Positions 1-7,712 of a stretch of 64,000 nucleotides of DNA are shown piece after piece. Each line of letters opens with the position of its first letter. Within the stretch, counting starts at the first letter, position 1. A program made the translations under genes and the position numbers. The notes beneath the pieces were generated by a model. That model did not search any database, was not told where the DNA came from, and saw nothing but the letters and a program-made list of their open reading frames with translations. Source of the DNA: VGBO01 sp964453335 (lineage in GTDB: Bacteria > Actinomycetota > Acidimicrobiia > Acidimicrobiales > CAIXPF01); contig CAYVOK010000004.1 in NCBI GenBank assembly GCA_964453335.1, positions 83,891 through 147,890 on the forward strand. The letters are read 5' to 3'.

Positions 1-134
1 CTCAGGTGGCCGAGCACCTCGTGCCCGTTGTCCAGCAGGATGCGGAAGTGGCCACCCTTCAGGGCTTCCTCCGCACGACCCTCGAGCAGGATGGCGTCGT
101 CTTTGATCTTCGGCAAGCGGTGATCCTCGTGCAC
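1..134 (-). CDS. infA: Translation initiation factor IF-1-like protein (3' end cut by window edge)
   Basis: IF-1 binds the 30S A site during translation initiation and consists of a single S1/OB fold. The visible 44 codons start at GTG 134 and contain AILLEGRAEEALKGG followed by FRILLDNGHEVLGHL, which line up with the IF-1 pattern (VIEVEGxVxExLPNxxFRVELENGHxVLAHISGKMR). The C-terminal third lies beyond base 1. GTG 134 is preceded by a GGGGCGAGA purine stretch; an upstream ATG at 166 is in another frame. The usual infA neighbours (rpmJ, rpsM, rpoA) are not visible here; the gene faces away from an ABC exporter. The sequence (KGGHF in place of LPNAMF) looks like a divergent paralogue, but that cannot be settled from a partial gene. 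Confidence 0.75.
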   Translation of the reverse strand, partial: MHEDHRLPKIKDDAILLEGRAEEALKGGHFRILLDNGHEVLGHL

Positions 135-164
135 TCTCGCCCCGGCCGCCCGGGGAACTCCGCC

Positions 165-200
165 ATGCTATCGGTCCGGCGGGCACACCGCCGATAGCGT
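165..200. promoter_or_regulatory. Symmetrical divergent promoter pair between infA-like gene and ABC exporter
   Basis: A perfect 8-bp inverted repeat, GCTATCGG at 167-174 and CCGATAGC at 191-198, places a -10-like box in each arm: TAGCAT on the minus strand (170-165) and TAGCGT on the plus strand (195-200), both in the context CCGATAGCnT. The minus box would serve the IF-1-like gene (30 nt before its GTG) and the plus box the ABC exporter (24 nt before its GTG). The symmetry could simply be two similar extended -10 elements back to back, or an operator. Confidence 0.45.
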
Positions 201-224
201 GCGCAGGGACCCGACGGGAGCGAC

Positions 225-2078
225 GTGTTCCACTGGTACGGCTACAACGACCCCGACAAGGTGAAGGGGAAATCCCTCGACCGGGCCCTTCTGCGCCGCG
301 TCGCGCGCGACGTCACCCCGTACCGGCGTCAGATCGCCGGGTTCCTCCTCACCGTCGTCGTCGGCGCCCTCGTCGGCCTCGCCCCGCCGCTCATCATCCG
401 GGCCCTCATCGACGACGCCATCCCCGGCGCCGACCGTCGCGCCATCGACGTCCTCGCCGTGCTGCTCGTCGCGGCCACCGTCGGCGGGGCGGTGCTGTCG
501 CTCCTCGGGCGCCGGTGGTCGGCCCGCATCGGTGAGGGTCTCATCTACGACCTGCGCACGCGCCTGTACGACCACATCCAGGCGATGCCCGTCGCGTTCT
601 TCACGAACAGCCAGACCGGTTCGCTGATCTCCCGGCTCAACGGCGACGTCGTCGGGGCGCAACGGGCCGTCACCGGCACCCTCGGCTCCGCCCTCGACCA
701 GATCGTCACCGTCGTCACCGTCGGCGTCACCATGCTCGCCCTCGACTGGCGGCTCACCCTGCTCTCCCTCGCCGTGCTGCCCGTCCTGCTCGGGAGCTCG
801 AAGCGGGTCGGCCGCACGCTCCGGGGCATAACCCGCGAGTCGATGGAACTCAACGCGGCGATGAGCACGCAGATGACCGAACGGTTCGGGGTGTCCGGCG
901 CGCAGCTCGTCACCCTGTTCGGCGGCCAGGACGCCGAACGGACCGCATTCGCCGGCCGGGCCGATCGGGTGCGGGCCATCGGCGTGCGGTCCGCCGTGTA
1001 CTCCCGGGCGTTCATGCTGGGGCTCGACATCGTCGCGGCGCTCGGGACCGCCGCCGTGTACTGGTTCGGCAGCCGGCGCGTCGTCGGCGGCGACCTCGCC
1101 GTCGGCGACCTCGTCGCCATGGGCCTGCTCGTGAACCGCGTGTACCAGCCGCTCATCGCGCTCACCGGGCTGCGCGTCGACGTGCTCACCGCGTTCGTCT
1201 CCTTCGAACGGGTCTACGAGGTGCTCGACACGCCGAACCCGATCGCCGACCGGCCGAACGCCGTCGCACTGCCGACACCGACGGGGAAGGTCCGCTTCGA
1301 CCACGTGTCCTTCACCTATCCCGCCGCCGCCGACACCACGCTCGCGTCGCTCACCGACGGGGCGACGCTGTCACGCAGCGCTGTGCCCGTCCTCACCGAC
1401 ATCGACGTCGACGTCGCAGCCGGACAGCTCGTCGCCCTCGTCGGACCGTCCGGTGCGGGCAAGTCGACCCTCGCCGCACTCCTGCCGCGGCTGTACGACG
1501 TCACATCGGGGAGCATCCGCATCGACGGGCACGACCTGCGTGACGTCCGCCTCGCCGACCTGCGGGCGGCGATCGGCGTCGTCCCCCAGGACCCGCACCT
1601 CTTCCACGACACGATCGCAGCGAACCTGCGCTACGCCCGACCCGACGCCACCGACGCCGACCTGCGCCACGCCTGCGAGCTCGCCCAGATCCACGAGCTG
1701 ATCGCGTCGCTGCCCGAGGGGTACGCAACCGTCGTCGGCGACCGCGGCCACCGCATGTCCGGCGGCGAGAAGCAGCGGCTCGCCATCGCCCGCATGCTGC
1801 TGAAGGATCCGGCCGTCGTCGTGCTCGACGAGGCGACCTCGCACCTCGATGCAGAGAACGAGGTGCTCATCCAACAGGCACTCGACCGGGCCCTCGCCGG
1901 GCGCACTGCGTTCGTGATCGCCCACCGGCTCTCCACGATCGTCGCCGCCGACCAGATCCTCGTGCTCGACGGTGGGCGCATCGTCGAACGTGGACGCCAC
2001 CACGACCTCGTCGCCGCAGACGGGTTGTACGCCGAGCTGTACCGCACCCTGCAACGCGACGAGGCGACCACCGCCTGA
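225..2078 (+). CDS. ABC transporter, fused permease/ATPase (MsbA/MdlB-like exporter half)
   Basis: A 617-residue half-transporter of the type IV exporter class. The N-terminal half (about residues 30-320) holds the hydrophobic transmembrane domain and the C-terminal half the nucleotide-binding domain. Visible motifs are Walker A GPSGAGKS (Lys413), the signature MSGGE (511-515), Walker B VVVLDEA (Asp535, Glu536) and the switch His567 in AHRLS. Between the first strand of the ATPase (VSFTYP) and the next (VLTDIDV) lies an unusual insert of roughly 20 residues rich in Thr/Ala/Ser. The GTG start at 225 follows CGGGAG at good spacing. xseA begins 14 nt after the stop, so the three genes probably form one transcript. 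Substrate cannot be predicted; no partner half-transporter is adjacent, so it may homodimerise. Confidence 0.9.
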   Translation: MFHWYGYNDPDKVKGKSLDRALLRRVARDVTPYRRQIAGFLLTVVVGALVGLAPPLIIRALIDDAIPGADRRAIDVLAVLLVAATVGGAVLSLLGRRWSARIGEGLIYDLRTRLYDHIQAMPVAFFTNSQTGSLISRLNGDVVGAQRAVTGTLGSALDQIVTVVTVGVTMLALDWRLTLLSLAVLPVLLGSSKRVGRTLRGITRESMELNAAMSTQMTERFGVSGAQLVTLFGGQDAERTAFAGRADRVRAIGVRSAVYSRAFMLGLDIVAALGTAAVYWFGSRRVVGGDLAVGDLVAMGLLVNRVYQPLIALTGLRVDVLTAFVSFERVYEVLDTPNPIADRPNAVALPTPTGKVRFDHVSFTYPAAADTTLASLTDGATLSRSAVPVLTDIDVDVAAGQLVALVGPSGAGKSTLAALLPRLYDVTSGSIRIDGHDLRDVRLADLRAAIGVVPQDPHLFHDTIAANLRYARPDATDADLRHACELAQIHELIASLPEGYATVVGDRGHRMSGGEKQRLAIARMLLKDPAVVVLDEATSHLDAENEVLIQQALDRALAGRTAFVIAHRLSTIVAADQILVLDGGRIVERGRHHDLVAADGLYAELYRTLQRDEATTA

Positions 2079-2092
2079 ACGGGCACCGGACG

Positions 2093-3334
2093 ATGGACGA
2101 GACACCGACCTTCTCCGTCACCGAGGTCTGCAATGGCATCGGCCACATGATCGCCACCGCGTTCCCCGACGAGTTCTGGGTGCGCGGCCAGGTGAGCGGG
2201 CTGAGTCGACCCCGATCCGGGCACCTCTACCTCGACCTCGTCGACGCCGAAGGGGACGGCGGTCGGGCCGCACCCGTGCTGAAGGTGAACCTGTGGGCGG
2301 GGCGACGCGCCACCGTCGACCGGCAGCTCGCCGACGCCGGCGTCGAACTCGTCGACGGTGTCGAGGTGCGCATCCGCGGGCGCCTCGACTTCTACCCGCC
2401 GCAGGCACGGGTGTCGTTCATCATGAGCGCCATCGACCCGGCGTTCACGCTCGGGCGTCTCGCCGAGAACCGCGACCGGATCCTCCGGGCGCTCCACGCC
2501 GAAGGGCTGCTGCGGGCGCAGGCCCGCCTCACCGTGCCGCTCGTCCCCCTCGACGTCGCGCTCGTCACCTCGCAAGGCAGCGCGGCGGAGGCCGACTTCC
2601 TCCACGAGCTCGGCCGGAGCGGCCACACCTTCCACGTCCGCCCCCACCCCACGCTCGTGCAGGGCACCGGTTCCGTCAGCGCGGTGTGCCGGTCGTTGCG
2701 CGAGGCCGCCGCCACCGGTTGCGACGTCATCGCCCTCGTGCGGGGCGGCGGCTCGGCGACCGACCTCGCGACCTTCGACGCCGAGGACGTGGCCCGCACC
2801 ATCGCGGATCTCGACACCGTCGTGTGGACCGGCATCGGCCACGAGGTCGACCGCAGCATCGCGGACGAGGTCGCGCACACGGCGTTCAAGACACCGACCG
2901 CGTGTGCCGCCGGCCTCGTCGAGGCCGTCGACGCGTTCATCGCCGAGCTCAGCGAACGCTGGGACGGGATCGCCGTCACCGCCGAACGCCACCTCGACAG
3001 GGCCGCCCACAACCTCGACCGGCGCAGCGCGGCGATCGGCGAACGAGCCGTGCGCGTCCTCGCGCACGCCGAACGGGGCGTGCGGGAACGCGGCCGACGC
3101 GTCGCCCGGGACGGCCGCACCGTCGTCGCCCGCGCCGAGGCCGACCTGCGTGTCGCCGAAGCGCGCGCCACCGCCGCCGACCCGGTGCGAGCCCTCGCCC
3201 GCGGCTGGTCGATCACCCGCACCGCCGACGGCCGGCTGCTGCGCAGCGTCGCCGACGCACCGGCCGGCACCGAGCTCGAGACCCTGCTCGCGGACGGCAC
3301 CGTCCGCAGTACCGTGCACGACGATGGCGCGTAA
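2093..3334 (+). CDS. xseA: Exodeoxyribonuclease VII large subunit
   Basis: Large catalytic subunit of exonuclease VII, which degrades single-stranded DNA in both directions. The 413-residue length suits the family. The N-terminal OB-fold (about 1-100) begins TFSVTEVCNGIG and FWVRGQVSGL; the catalytic core carries GSAAEADFLHEL, RGGGSATDL (from Arg217), GIGHEVDRSI (from Gly247) and AFKTPTACA, all characteristic. A long helical, arginine-rich stretch (about 280-370) follows, as expected for the coiled-coil region that binds the small subunit. It overlaps xseB by 11 nt, indicating translational coupling. Confidence 0.96.
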   Translation: MDETPTFSVTEVCNGIGHMIATAFPDEFWVRGQVSGLSRPRSGHLYLDLVDAEGDGGRAAPVLKVNLWAGRRATVDRQLADAGVELVDGVEVRIRGRLDFYPPQARVSFIMSAIDPAFTLGRLAENRDRILRALHAEGLLRAQARLTVPLVPLDVALVTSQGSAAEADFLHELGRSGHTFHVRPHPTLVQGTGSVSAVCRSLREAAATGCDVIALVRGGGSATDLATFDAEDVARTIADLDTVVWTGIGHEVDRSIADEVAHTAFKTPTACAAGLVEAVDAFIAELSERWDGIAVTAERHLDRAAHNLDRRSAAIGERAVRVLAHAERGVRERGRRVARDGRTVVARAEADLRVAEARATAADPVRALARGWSITRTADGRLLRSVADAPAGTELETLLADGTVRSTVHDDGA

Positions 3335-3584
3335 GGGCGACACCACGAAGCAGGCCGCAGCGCCGGACGGCTACGCCGCCGCGCTCGCCGAACTCGACGC
3401 GATCCTCCGGGAGCTCGACGACCCGGAGCTCGACATCGACCGGCTCGGCGCCCAGGTGCGGCGCGCCGCCGAGCTCGTCGCGTTCTGCCGGCTGCGCATC
3501 GAAGGCGCACGCGCCGACGTCGACGCGGTCGCCGCCCTCCTCGACGGCGACGACACCGACGACGACACCGACGACGAGGACTGA
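3324..3584 (+). CDS. xseB: Exodeoxyribonuclease VII small subunit
   Basis: The small subunit wraps the coiled-coil arm of XseA. The protein has 86 residues, with the helical core YAAALAELDAILRELDDPEL and the LVAFCRLRIEGA segment typical of XseB (usual form: Y...yxxLxxIvxxLExxxLxLexal). The extreme C-terminus is a low-complexity acidic run of Asp/Thr. ATG 3324 lies inside the end of xseA (11-nt overlap). The stop is only 12 nt from the stop of the convergent alpha/beta hydrolase gene. Confidence 0.9.
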   Translation: MARKGDTTKQAAAPDGYAAALAELDAILRELDDPELDIDRLGAQVRRAAELVAFCRLRIEGARADVDAVAALLDGDDTDDDTDDED

Positions 3585-3596
3585 GCCCCCGGCGGC

Positions 3597-4265
3597 TCAG
3601 CCGACGACGGCGAGCGTGGCGAGCGCGCCGGCGACCGACGAACGGGCGACACCGGGCACGGCCAGCACCGCGGCGACCCATCCGGCCGGTTCGGTGACCG
3701 CCACCACGACCGCCGGTTCGACCGGCGCGCCGGCGACCGCCGCCGCAGCGAACGCAGCCGCGTAGTCGTCGGGCCGCACGTCGACCGACAACTCGGCGAG
3801 CGCGTACGGGTCCGGGGGGCCGGGTGCGTCGGCACCGGCCACCTCCACCGGCGGGGCGACGCCCGGAACGGGCACACCACCGAGCAGCCCGGGGCCGTCC
3901 GCGACGACCAGCCCGCGCACCTGCGCGGCGCGCGCACCGGCGACGAGCAACCCCACGTAGCCGCCGAGCCCGAACCCGAGCAGCGTCAGGGGACCGAGTT
4001 CGGCGAGCGCTGCGTCGACGTCGCCGGTGAGGACCTCGGGGCCGTACCCACCGCCCTGCGGGACCGTCGAAGCCCCGTGCCCGCAGAAGTCGAGCCCCCA
4101 GATCGCACCCGGCCACCCGGCGGCATCGGGCGGCACCCCGTCGGTCCGGTCGCCGAGCCCGTGCAGCACGAGCAACGGCCCGACCCCCGAACCCGCCGTC
4201 GCCGCACGCAACGGCCACAGGGCGAGACCCGAACGATGGTGACGCAACCGGCGCGGCTCGGACAC
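3597..4265 (-). CDS. Alpha/beta-hydrolase-fold protein lacking the nucleophile serine
   Basis: A 222-residue protein with a recognisable alpha/beta hydrolase N-terminal half: LLVLHGLGDRTDG (oxyanion-loop HG), WGLDFCGHGAS, and a nucleophile-elbow position reading LLGFGLGGYVGLL. In active members this elbow is GxSxG (commonly GHSLGG); here the serine is glycine and the preceding histidine is phenylalanine. The C-terminus ends in ATLAVVG with no GxH segment for the catalytic histidine. The fold looks intact but a normal hydrolase mechanism is not possible as read, so it may be a binding protein or have lost function. It starts at a leaderless-looking GTG, 8 nt after a TAGGGT box. It converges on xseB. 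Confidence 0.7.
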   Translation of the reverse strand: MSEPRRLRHHRSGLALWPLRAATAGSGVGPLLVLHGLGDRTDGVPPDAAGWPGAIWGLDFCGHGASTVPQGGGYGPEVLTGDVDAALAELGPLTLLGFGLGGYVGLLVAGARAAQVRGLVVADGPGLLGGVPVPGVAPPVEVAGADAPGPPDPYALAELSVDVRPDDYAAAFAAAAVAGAPVEPAVVVAVTEPAGWVAAVLAVPGVARSSVAGALATLAVVG

Positions 4266-4273
4266 GGAGCGGG

Positions 4274-4279
4274 ACCCTA
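4274..4279 (-). promoter_or_regulatory. -10 box (TAGGGT), alpha/beta-hydrolase-like gene
   Basis: TAGGGT on the minus strand ends 8 nt before GTG 4265. There is no space for a leader with a ribosome-binding site, so transcription would begin at or next to the start codon. Confidence 0.55.
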
Positions 4280-4305
4280 CCGTCGTCGTCCCCGGCCCCT
4301 CTCGC

Positions 4306-4311
4306 TAGGGT
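4306..4311 (+). promoter_or_regulatory. -10 box (TAGGGT), fur-family gene
   Basis: TAGGGT ends 8 nt before ATG 4320, implying a leaderless mRNA for the Fur-family/prfC unit. It faces the mirror-image box of the divergent gene. Confidence 0.6.
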
Positions 4312-4319
4312 GAGCGACG

Positions 4320-4751
4320 ATGTCCGCCGACGTGCACGATCTCGCCGCCCGGCGACTCGCCGCAGCCGGACAGCGCTACACGGCGAGCCGGCGTGCGCTC
4401 GTCGAGCGACTGCTCGCTGCCGACGCCCCCCGCACCGTCGCCGACATCGCGGACGGTCGCGAGCTCGCCACGTCGAGCGTGTACCGGAACCTGCGGGTGC
4501 TCGAGGACGCAGGCGTCGTCGCCCGCATCGTCACCTCCGGCGACTTCGCATGCTTCGAGCTCGCCGAGGAACTCGGCACCCACCACCACCACCTCATCTG
4601 CCGGTCGTGCCACGCCGTCGCCGACTTCGACGTCCCCCACGACGTCGAGAGCGCGCTGCACGACCTGCTCGACCTCGTCCGCACCGGTACCGGCTTCCGC
4701 GCCGACCGGCACCGCCTCGACCTGCTCGGCACCTGCGCCGCGTGCAGCTGA
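4320..4751 (+). CDS. Fur-family metal-responsive transcriptional repressor
   Basis: A 143-residue Fur/Zur-type DNA-binding repressor. The winged-helix domain (about 10-85) includes RYTASRRALVERLL and the recognition segment ATSSVYRNLRVLEDAGVV. The dimerisation/metal domain has HHHHLICRSCH (His88-91, Cys94, Cys97) and HRLDLLGTCAAC (Cys139, Cys142), so both CxxC pairs of the structural zinc site are present. Whether it senses Fe, Zn, Mn or peroxide cannot be told from this; the HHHH run fits a regulatory metal site. prfC follows after 10 nt, so the two are probably co-transcribed, an unusual pairing with no obvious functional link. The mRNA looks leaderless. Confidence 0.9.
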   Translation: MSADVHDLAARRLAAAGQRYTASRRALVERLLAADAPRTVADIADGRELATSSVYRNLRVLEDAGVVARIVTSGDFACFELAEELGTHHHHLICRSCHAVADFDVPHDVESALHDLLDLVRTGTGFRADRHRLDLLGTCAACS

Positions 4752-4761
4752 GAGAAGCCCC

Positions 4762-6354
4762 ATGAGCCTCGACGTCAGCGCCGAAGCGGCGCGCCGCCGC
4801 ACCTTCGCGATCATCTCCCACCCCGACGCCGGGAAGACGACCCTCACCGAGAAGTTCCTCCTCTACGGCGGCGCGCTCACCGGCGCCGGCTCGGTGAAGG
4901 CGCGCTCCGGCGGGCGGGCCGCCGCGTCGGACTGGATGGACATCGAACAGAAGCGCGGGATCTCGATCTCCTCCACCGCCCTGCAGTTCCCCTACCGGGG
5001 AGCGGCGGTGAACCTGCTCGACACCCCCGGCCACCGCGACTTCTCCGAGGACACCTACCGGGTGCTCGCGGCATGCGACGCCGCGATCATGGTCCTCGAC
5101 GCCGCCAAGGGCATCGAACCGCAGACGCTCAAGCTGTTCGAGGTGTGCCGAGAACGGCGCATGCCGCTGCTCACGTTCTTCAACAAGTGGGACCGCCCCG
5201 GCCGGGAGATCCTCGAACTGCTCGACGAGATCGAACGGCTGCTCGGCATCCCGGCCACACCGGTCACCTGGCCGGTCGGTATCGCCGGCGACTTCCGTGG
5301 CGTGATCGACCGTCGCGACGGCACCTACACCCGGTACACGCGCGTCGCCCGCGGTGCACAGGTCGCACCCGAGGAAGAGGTCGACCCGGCCCGGGCCGCC
5401 GCCGAGGAGGGCGATGCCTGGACGACCGCACAGGAAGAGCTCGAACTCCTCCACGAGATCGGCGCCGACCTCGACGTCGCGTCGTTCCGGCGCAACGAGT
5501 CCACCCCGGCGTTCTTCGGCTCCGCCCTCACGAACTTCGGCGTCGCGAAGCTCCTCGACGCGGTCATCGACCTCGTCCCCCCGCCGACAGACCGACCCAC
5601 CGCCGACGGCGGCACCCGACCGATCGACGCACCGTTCAGCGGGTTCGTCTTCAAGGTGCAGGCGAACATGGACCCGGCGCACCGGGACCGGATCGCATTC
5701 CTGCGGGTGTGCTCCGGACGGTTCGAACGCGGGATGGTCGTCACCCACGACCGCACCGGCAAGCCGTTCGCCACCAAGTACGCGGCGACGCTGTTCGGCC
5801 AGGACCGTTCCACCGTCGACGAGGCGTACCCCGGCGACGTGATCGGTCTCGTGAACGCCACCGACGTGCGGGTCGGCGACGCGCTCTACGACCCGGCAGG
5901 CCCCCCCGTGTCGTTCCCGCCGATCCCGAGCTTCGCCCCGGAACACTTCATGGCGGCCCGGGTGCGCGACACCGGCCGGTTCAAGCAGTTCCGGCGCGGG
6001 GTCGCCCAGCTCGACGAGGAAGGGGTCGTGCAGGTGCTCCGGGACCCGGACCTCGGTGATCAGGCACCGGTCCTCGCCGCCGTCGGACGTCTCCAGTTCG
6101 AGGTCGCCGTGCACCGCCTCGAGCACGAGTTCGGCGCCCCGACCGAACTCTCGCCGACGAGCTACAAGGTCGCCCGCCGCACCGACGAGGCGTCGGAGAC
6201 GGCACTGCGTCGCATGCGTGGCGTCACCGTGTTGCGCCGCGCCGACGGCACCCGGTTCGCGTTGTTCGAGTCGCCGTACTGGCTCGAACGCGTCGAACAG
6301 GAGAACCCCGAACTGCTCCTCGAACGGCTCGTCGCCGAAGGCACCGCCGGCTGA
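4762..6354 (+). CDS. prfC: Peptide chain release factor 3
   Basis: RF3 is the GTPase that removes RF1/RF2 from the ribosome after peptide release. The 530-residue protein matches the usual length (about 529). GTPase motifs are SHPDAGKTT (residues 19-27, G1), KRGISISSTALQF (switch I, with the RF3-specific ISIxSSxxQF form), LLDTPGHRDFSEDTYR (G3 from Asp87) and NKWDR (141-145, G4). The remaining domains include the RF3-type FKVQANMDPAHRDRIAFLR. ATG 4762 sits 10 nt after the fur-family stop, with AGAGAAG upstream. It converges on an MFS gene 16 nt away. Confidence 0.96.
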   Translation: MSLDVSAEAARRRTFAIISHPDAGKTTLTEKFLLYGGALTGAGSVKARSGGRAAASDWMDIEQKRGISISSTALQFPYRGAAVNLLDTPGHRDFSEDTYRVLAACDAAIMVLDAAKGIEPQTLKLFEVCRERRMPLLTFFNKWDRPGREILELLDEIERLLGIPATPVTWPVGIAGDFRGVIDRRDGTYTRYTRVARGAQVAPEEEVDPARAAAEEGDAWTTAQEELELLHEIGADLDVASFRRNESTPAFFGSALTNFGVAKLLDAVIDLVPPPTDRPTADGGTRPIDAPFSGFVFKVQANMDPAHRDRIAFLRVCSGRFERGMVVTHDRTGKPFATKYAATLFGQDRSTVDEAYPGDVIGLVNATDVRVGDALYDPAGPPVSFPPIPSFAPEHFMAARVRDTGRFKQFRRGVAQLDEEGVVQVLRDPDLGDQAPVLAAVGRLQFEVAVHRLEHEFGAPTELSPTSYKVARRTDEASETALRRMRGVTVLRRADGTRFALFESPYWLERVEQENPELLLERLVAEGTAG

Positions 6355-6370
6355 GCCGGCCCGAGCACGC

Positions 6371-7648
6371 TCAGGCGGGGACTGCCGCAGCTGCGGCCCG
6401 CTCGGCCACGAGCCGCTGGTGCGGTTCCGCCGGCCCGGCGGCGACGAAGAGCACGAACGCCACGACCGAGGATCCGGCGGCGACGAGGTAGCTCAACCGG
6501 TAGTCGCTGAGGTCGTGGAGGACACCCATCGCGGACGGCCCCACACCGACACCGATCGTCGTGATGAGCTGGGCGAAGCTGTAGATGCGCGGGTACTCGC
6601 GCACACCGAACGCGTCGGCGAGCAGCAGCGGCTGCAACATCAGCAGGTTCCCGACCGACAGACCGAAGATCACACAGGTGACGAGCAGCATCGCCGAGGT
6701 CTCGGCGAAGGCGAACAGGGCGAGCGCCGCGCCCTGGACGACGATCAGCGCCGTCGTGAACTTCTTCACCGGGTACCGCGACGCCACCACCCCGCCGGCG
6801 AGACGACCGCACACCGACGAACCGGCGACCACGGTCACCGACAGCGCCGCCATCCACTCCTGCCGCTCGGTGACGAGCTTCACCTGCTGCGCGATGCCGC
6901 CGACCTGACCGAACATGATGCAGAGGTAGGCCGCCGCCGCGAAGGCGTAGAAGCGGGTGCGGCGGGCCTCGGCGAACGTGTAACCGGGCGGCGTCCCGAT
7001 CGGACCGCCCGACGCCGGTGCAGGATCGCCGTCGGGGTACTGCCCCACCACCGCGGGCGAGGAACGTACGACGAAGATCGTGACCGGGAGCGTCACCGCC
7101 ACCCACACGAGTGCGAGCCACGGCGTCACCACGGCGATGCCCTCGCTCTTCACGAGCGACGCGACGAACGGGGTGACGAGGATCCCACCGGCGGACAACC
7201 CCGTCGACGCCACCGACAACGCCACCGACCGGCGGCGCACGAACCAGCGGGCCACCGTCGTCGTCGCCGGCACCAGACCGGAGAGGGCGAACCCGACACC
7301 GAACACGACGTTGGCGCCGAACATCTGCCACTCGGCCTGCGCCCGACCGATGAGGAGGAGCCCCACCGCCGCGATCAGCGAGCCGACGACGATGATCCGA
7401 CGCACGTCGATGCGCTGCATGTACGGGGCCGCCAGATAGCCGGCGAGCCCCGACACGACGAAGAACACGGCCGTTCCCGTGCTCGTCACACCCGTCGACC
7501 AGCCGCGCTCCTTCACGAGCGCATTGAGGAAGACCCCCTGCGCGTAGAAGCCCATGCCCGACGAGGTCATCAGCACGACGAACAGACCGGCGATCACCCA
7601 CCAGCCACGGAACGCCTTCGTCTCGGCCACACCGACCCCCTCGTCCAT
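6371..7648 (-). CDS. MFS transporter, oxalate/formate-antiporter-like (monocarboxylate type)
   Basis: A 425-residue inner-membrane carrier with about 12 hydrophobic segments. It opens with FRGWWVIAGLFVVLMTSSGMG and FYAQGVFLNALVKERGWS, the pattern seen in OFA/monocarboxylate-porter-type MFS proteins, and has VARWFVRRRSVALSVASTG in the TM4-5 region. Substrate is unknown; small carboxylates are the usual cargo of the subgroup. Its divergent neighbour is an FAH-family hydrolase, so import of a carboxylate that feeds the following catabolic genes is a reasonable inference. The ATG start is 9 nt after a TAGGCT box. Confidence 0.85.
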   Translation of the reverse strand: MDEGVGVAETKAFRGWWVIAGLFVVLMTSSGMGFYAQGVFLNALVKERGWSTGVTSTGTAVFFVVSGLAGYLAAPYMQRIDVRRIIVVGSLIAAVGLLLIGRAQAEWQMFGANVVFGVGFALSGLVPATTTVARWFVRRRSVALSVASTGLSAGGILVTPFVASLVKSEGIAVVTPWLALVWVAVTLPVTIFVVRSSPAVVGQYPDGDPAPASGGPIGTPPGYTFAEARRTRFYAFAAAAYLCIMFGQVGGIAQQVKLVTERQEWMAALSVTVVAGSSVCGRLAGGVVASRYPVKKFTTALIVVQGAALALFAFAETSAMLLVTCVIFGLSVGNLLMLQPLLLADAFGVREYPRIYSFAQLITTIGVGVGPSAMGVLHDLSDYRLSYLVAAGSSVVAFVLFVAAGPAEPHQRLVAERAAAAAVPA

Positions 7649-7657
7649 CAGGCCCGC

Positions 7658-7663
7658 AGCCTA
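7658..7663 (-). promoter_or_regulatory. -10 box (TAGGCT), MFS gene
   Basis: Minus-strand TAGGCT ends 9 nt before ATG 7648; leaderless arrangement. Confidence 0.5.
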
Positions 7664-7699
7664 CGGCGACCGACCGACGACCGGCGCGCCGGCCGGGGG

Positions 7700-7705
7700 T
7701 AGGGT
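7700..7705 (+). promoter_or_regulatory. -10 box (TAGGGT), FAH-family gene
   Basis: TAGGGT ends 7 nt before GTG 7713 and decides this start over in-frame codons further upstream, which would lie before the promoter. Confidence 0.6.
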
Positions 7706-7712
7706 CGCCGCC

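Noticed and set aside
168..1304. Long minus-strand reading frame opposite the ABC exporter gene
   Set aside because: It is a shadow of the GC-rich codon pattern of the plus-strand gene, with Arg/Asp/Gly-rich composition and no recognisable motif. Similar long shadows lie opposite most genes.
3541..3581. GACGAC-rich stretch at the end of xseB as a tandem repeat
   Set aside because: It is the codon run for the acidic Asp/Thr tail of XseB; no longer repeat unit is present.
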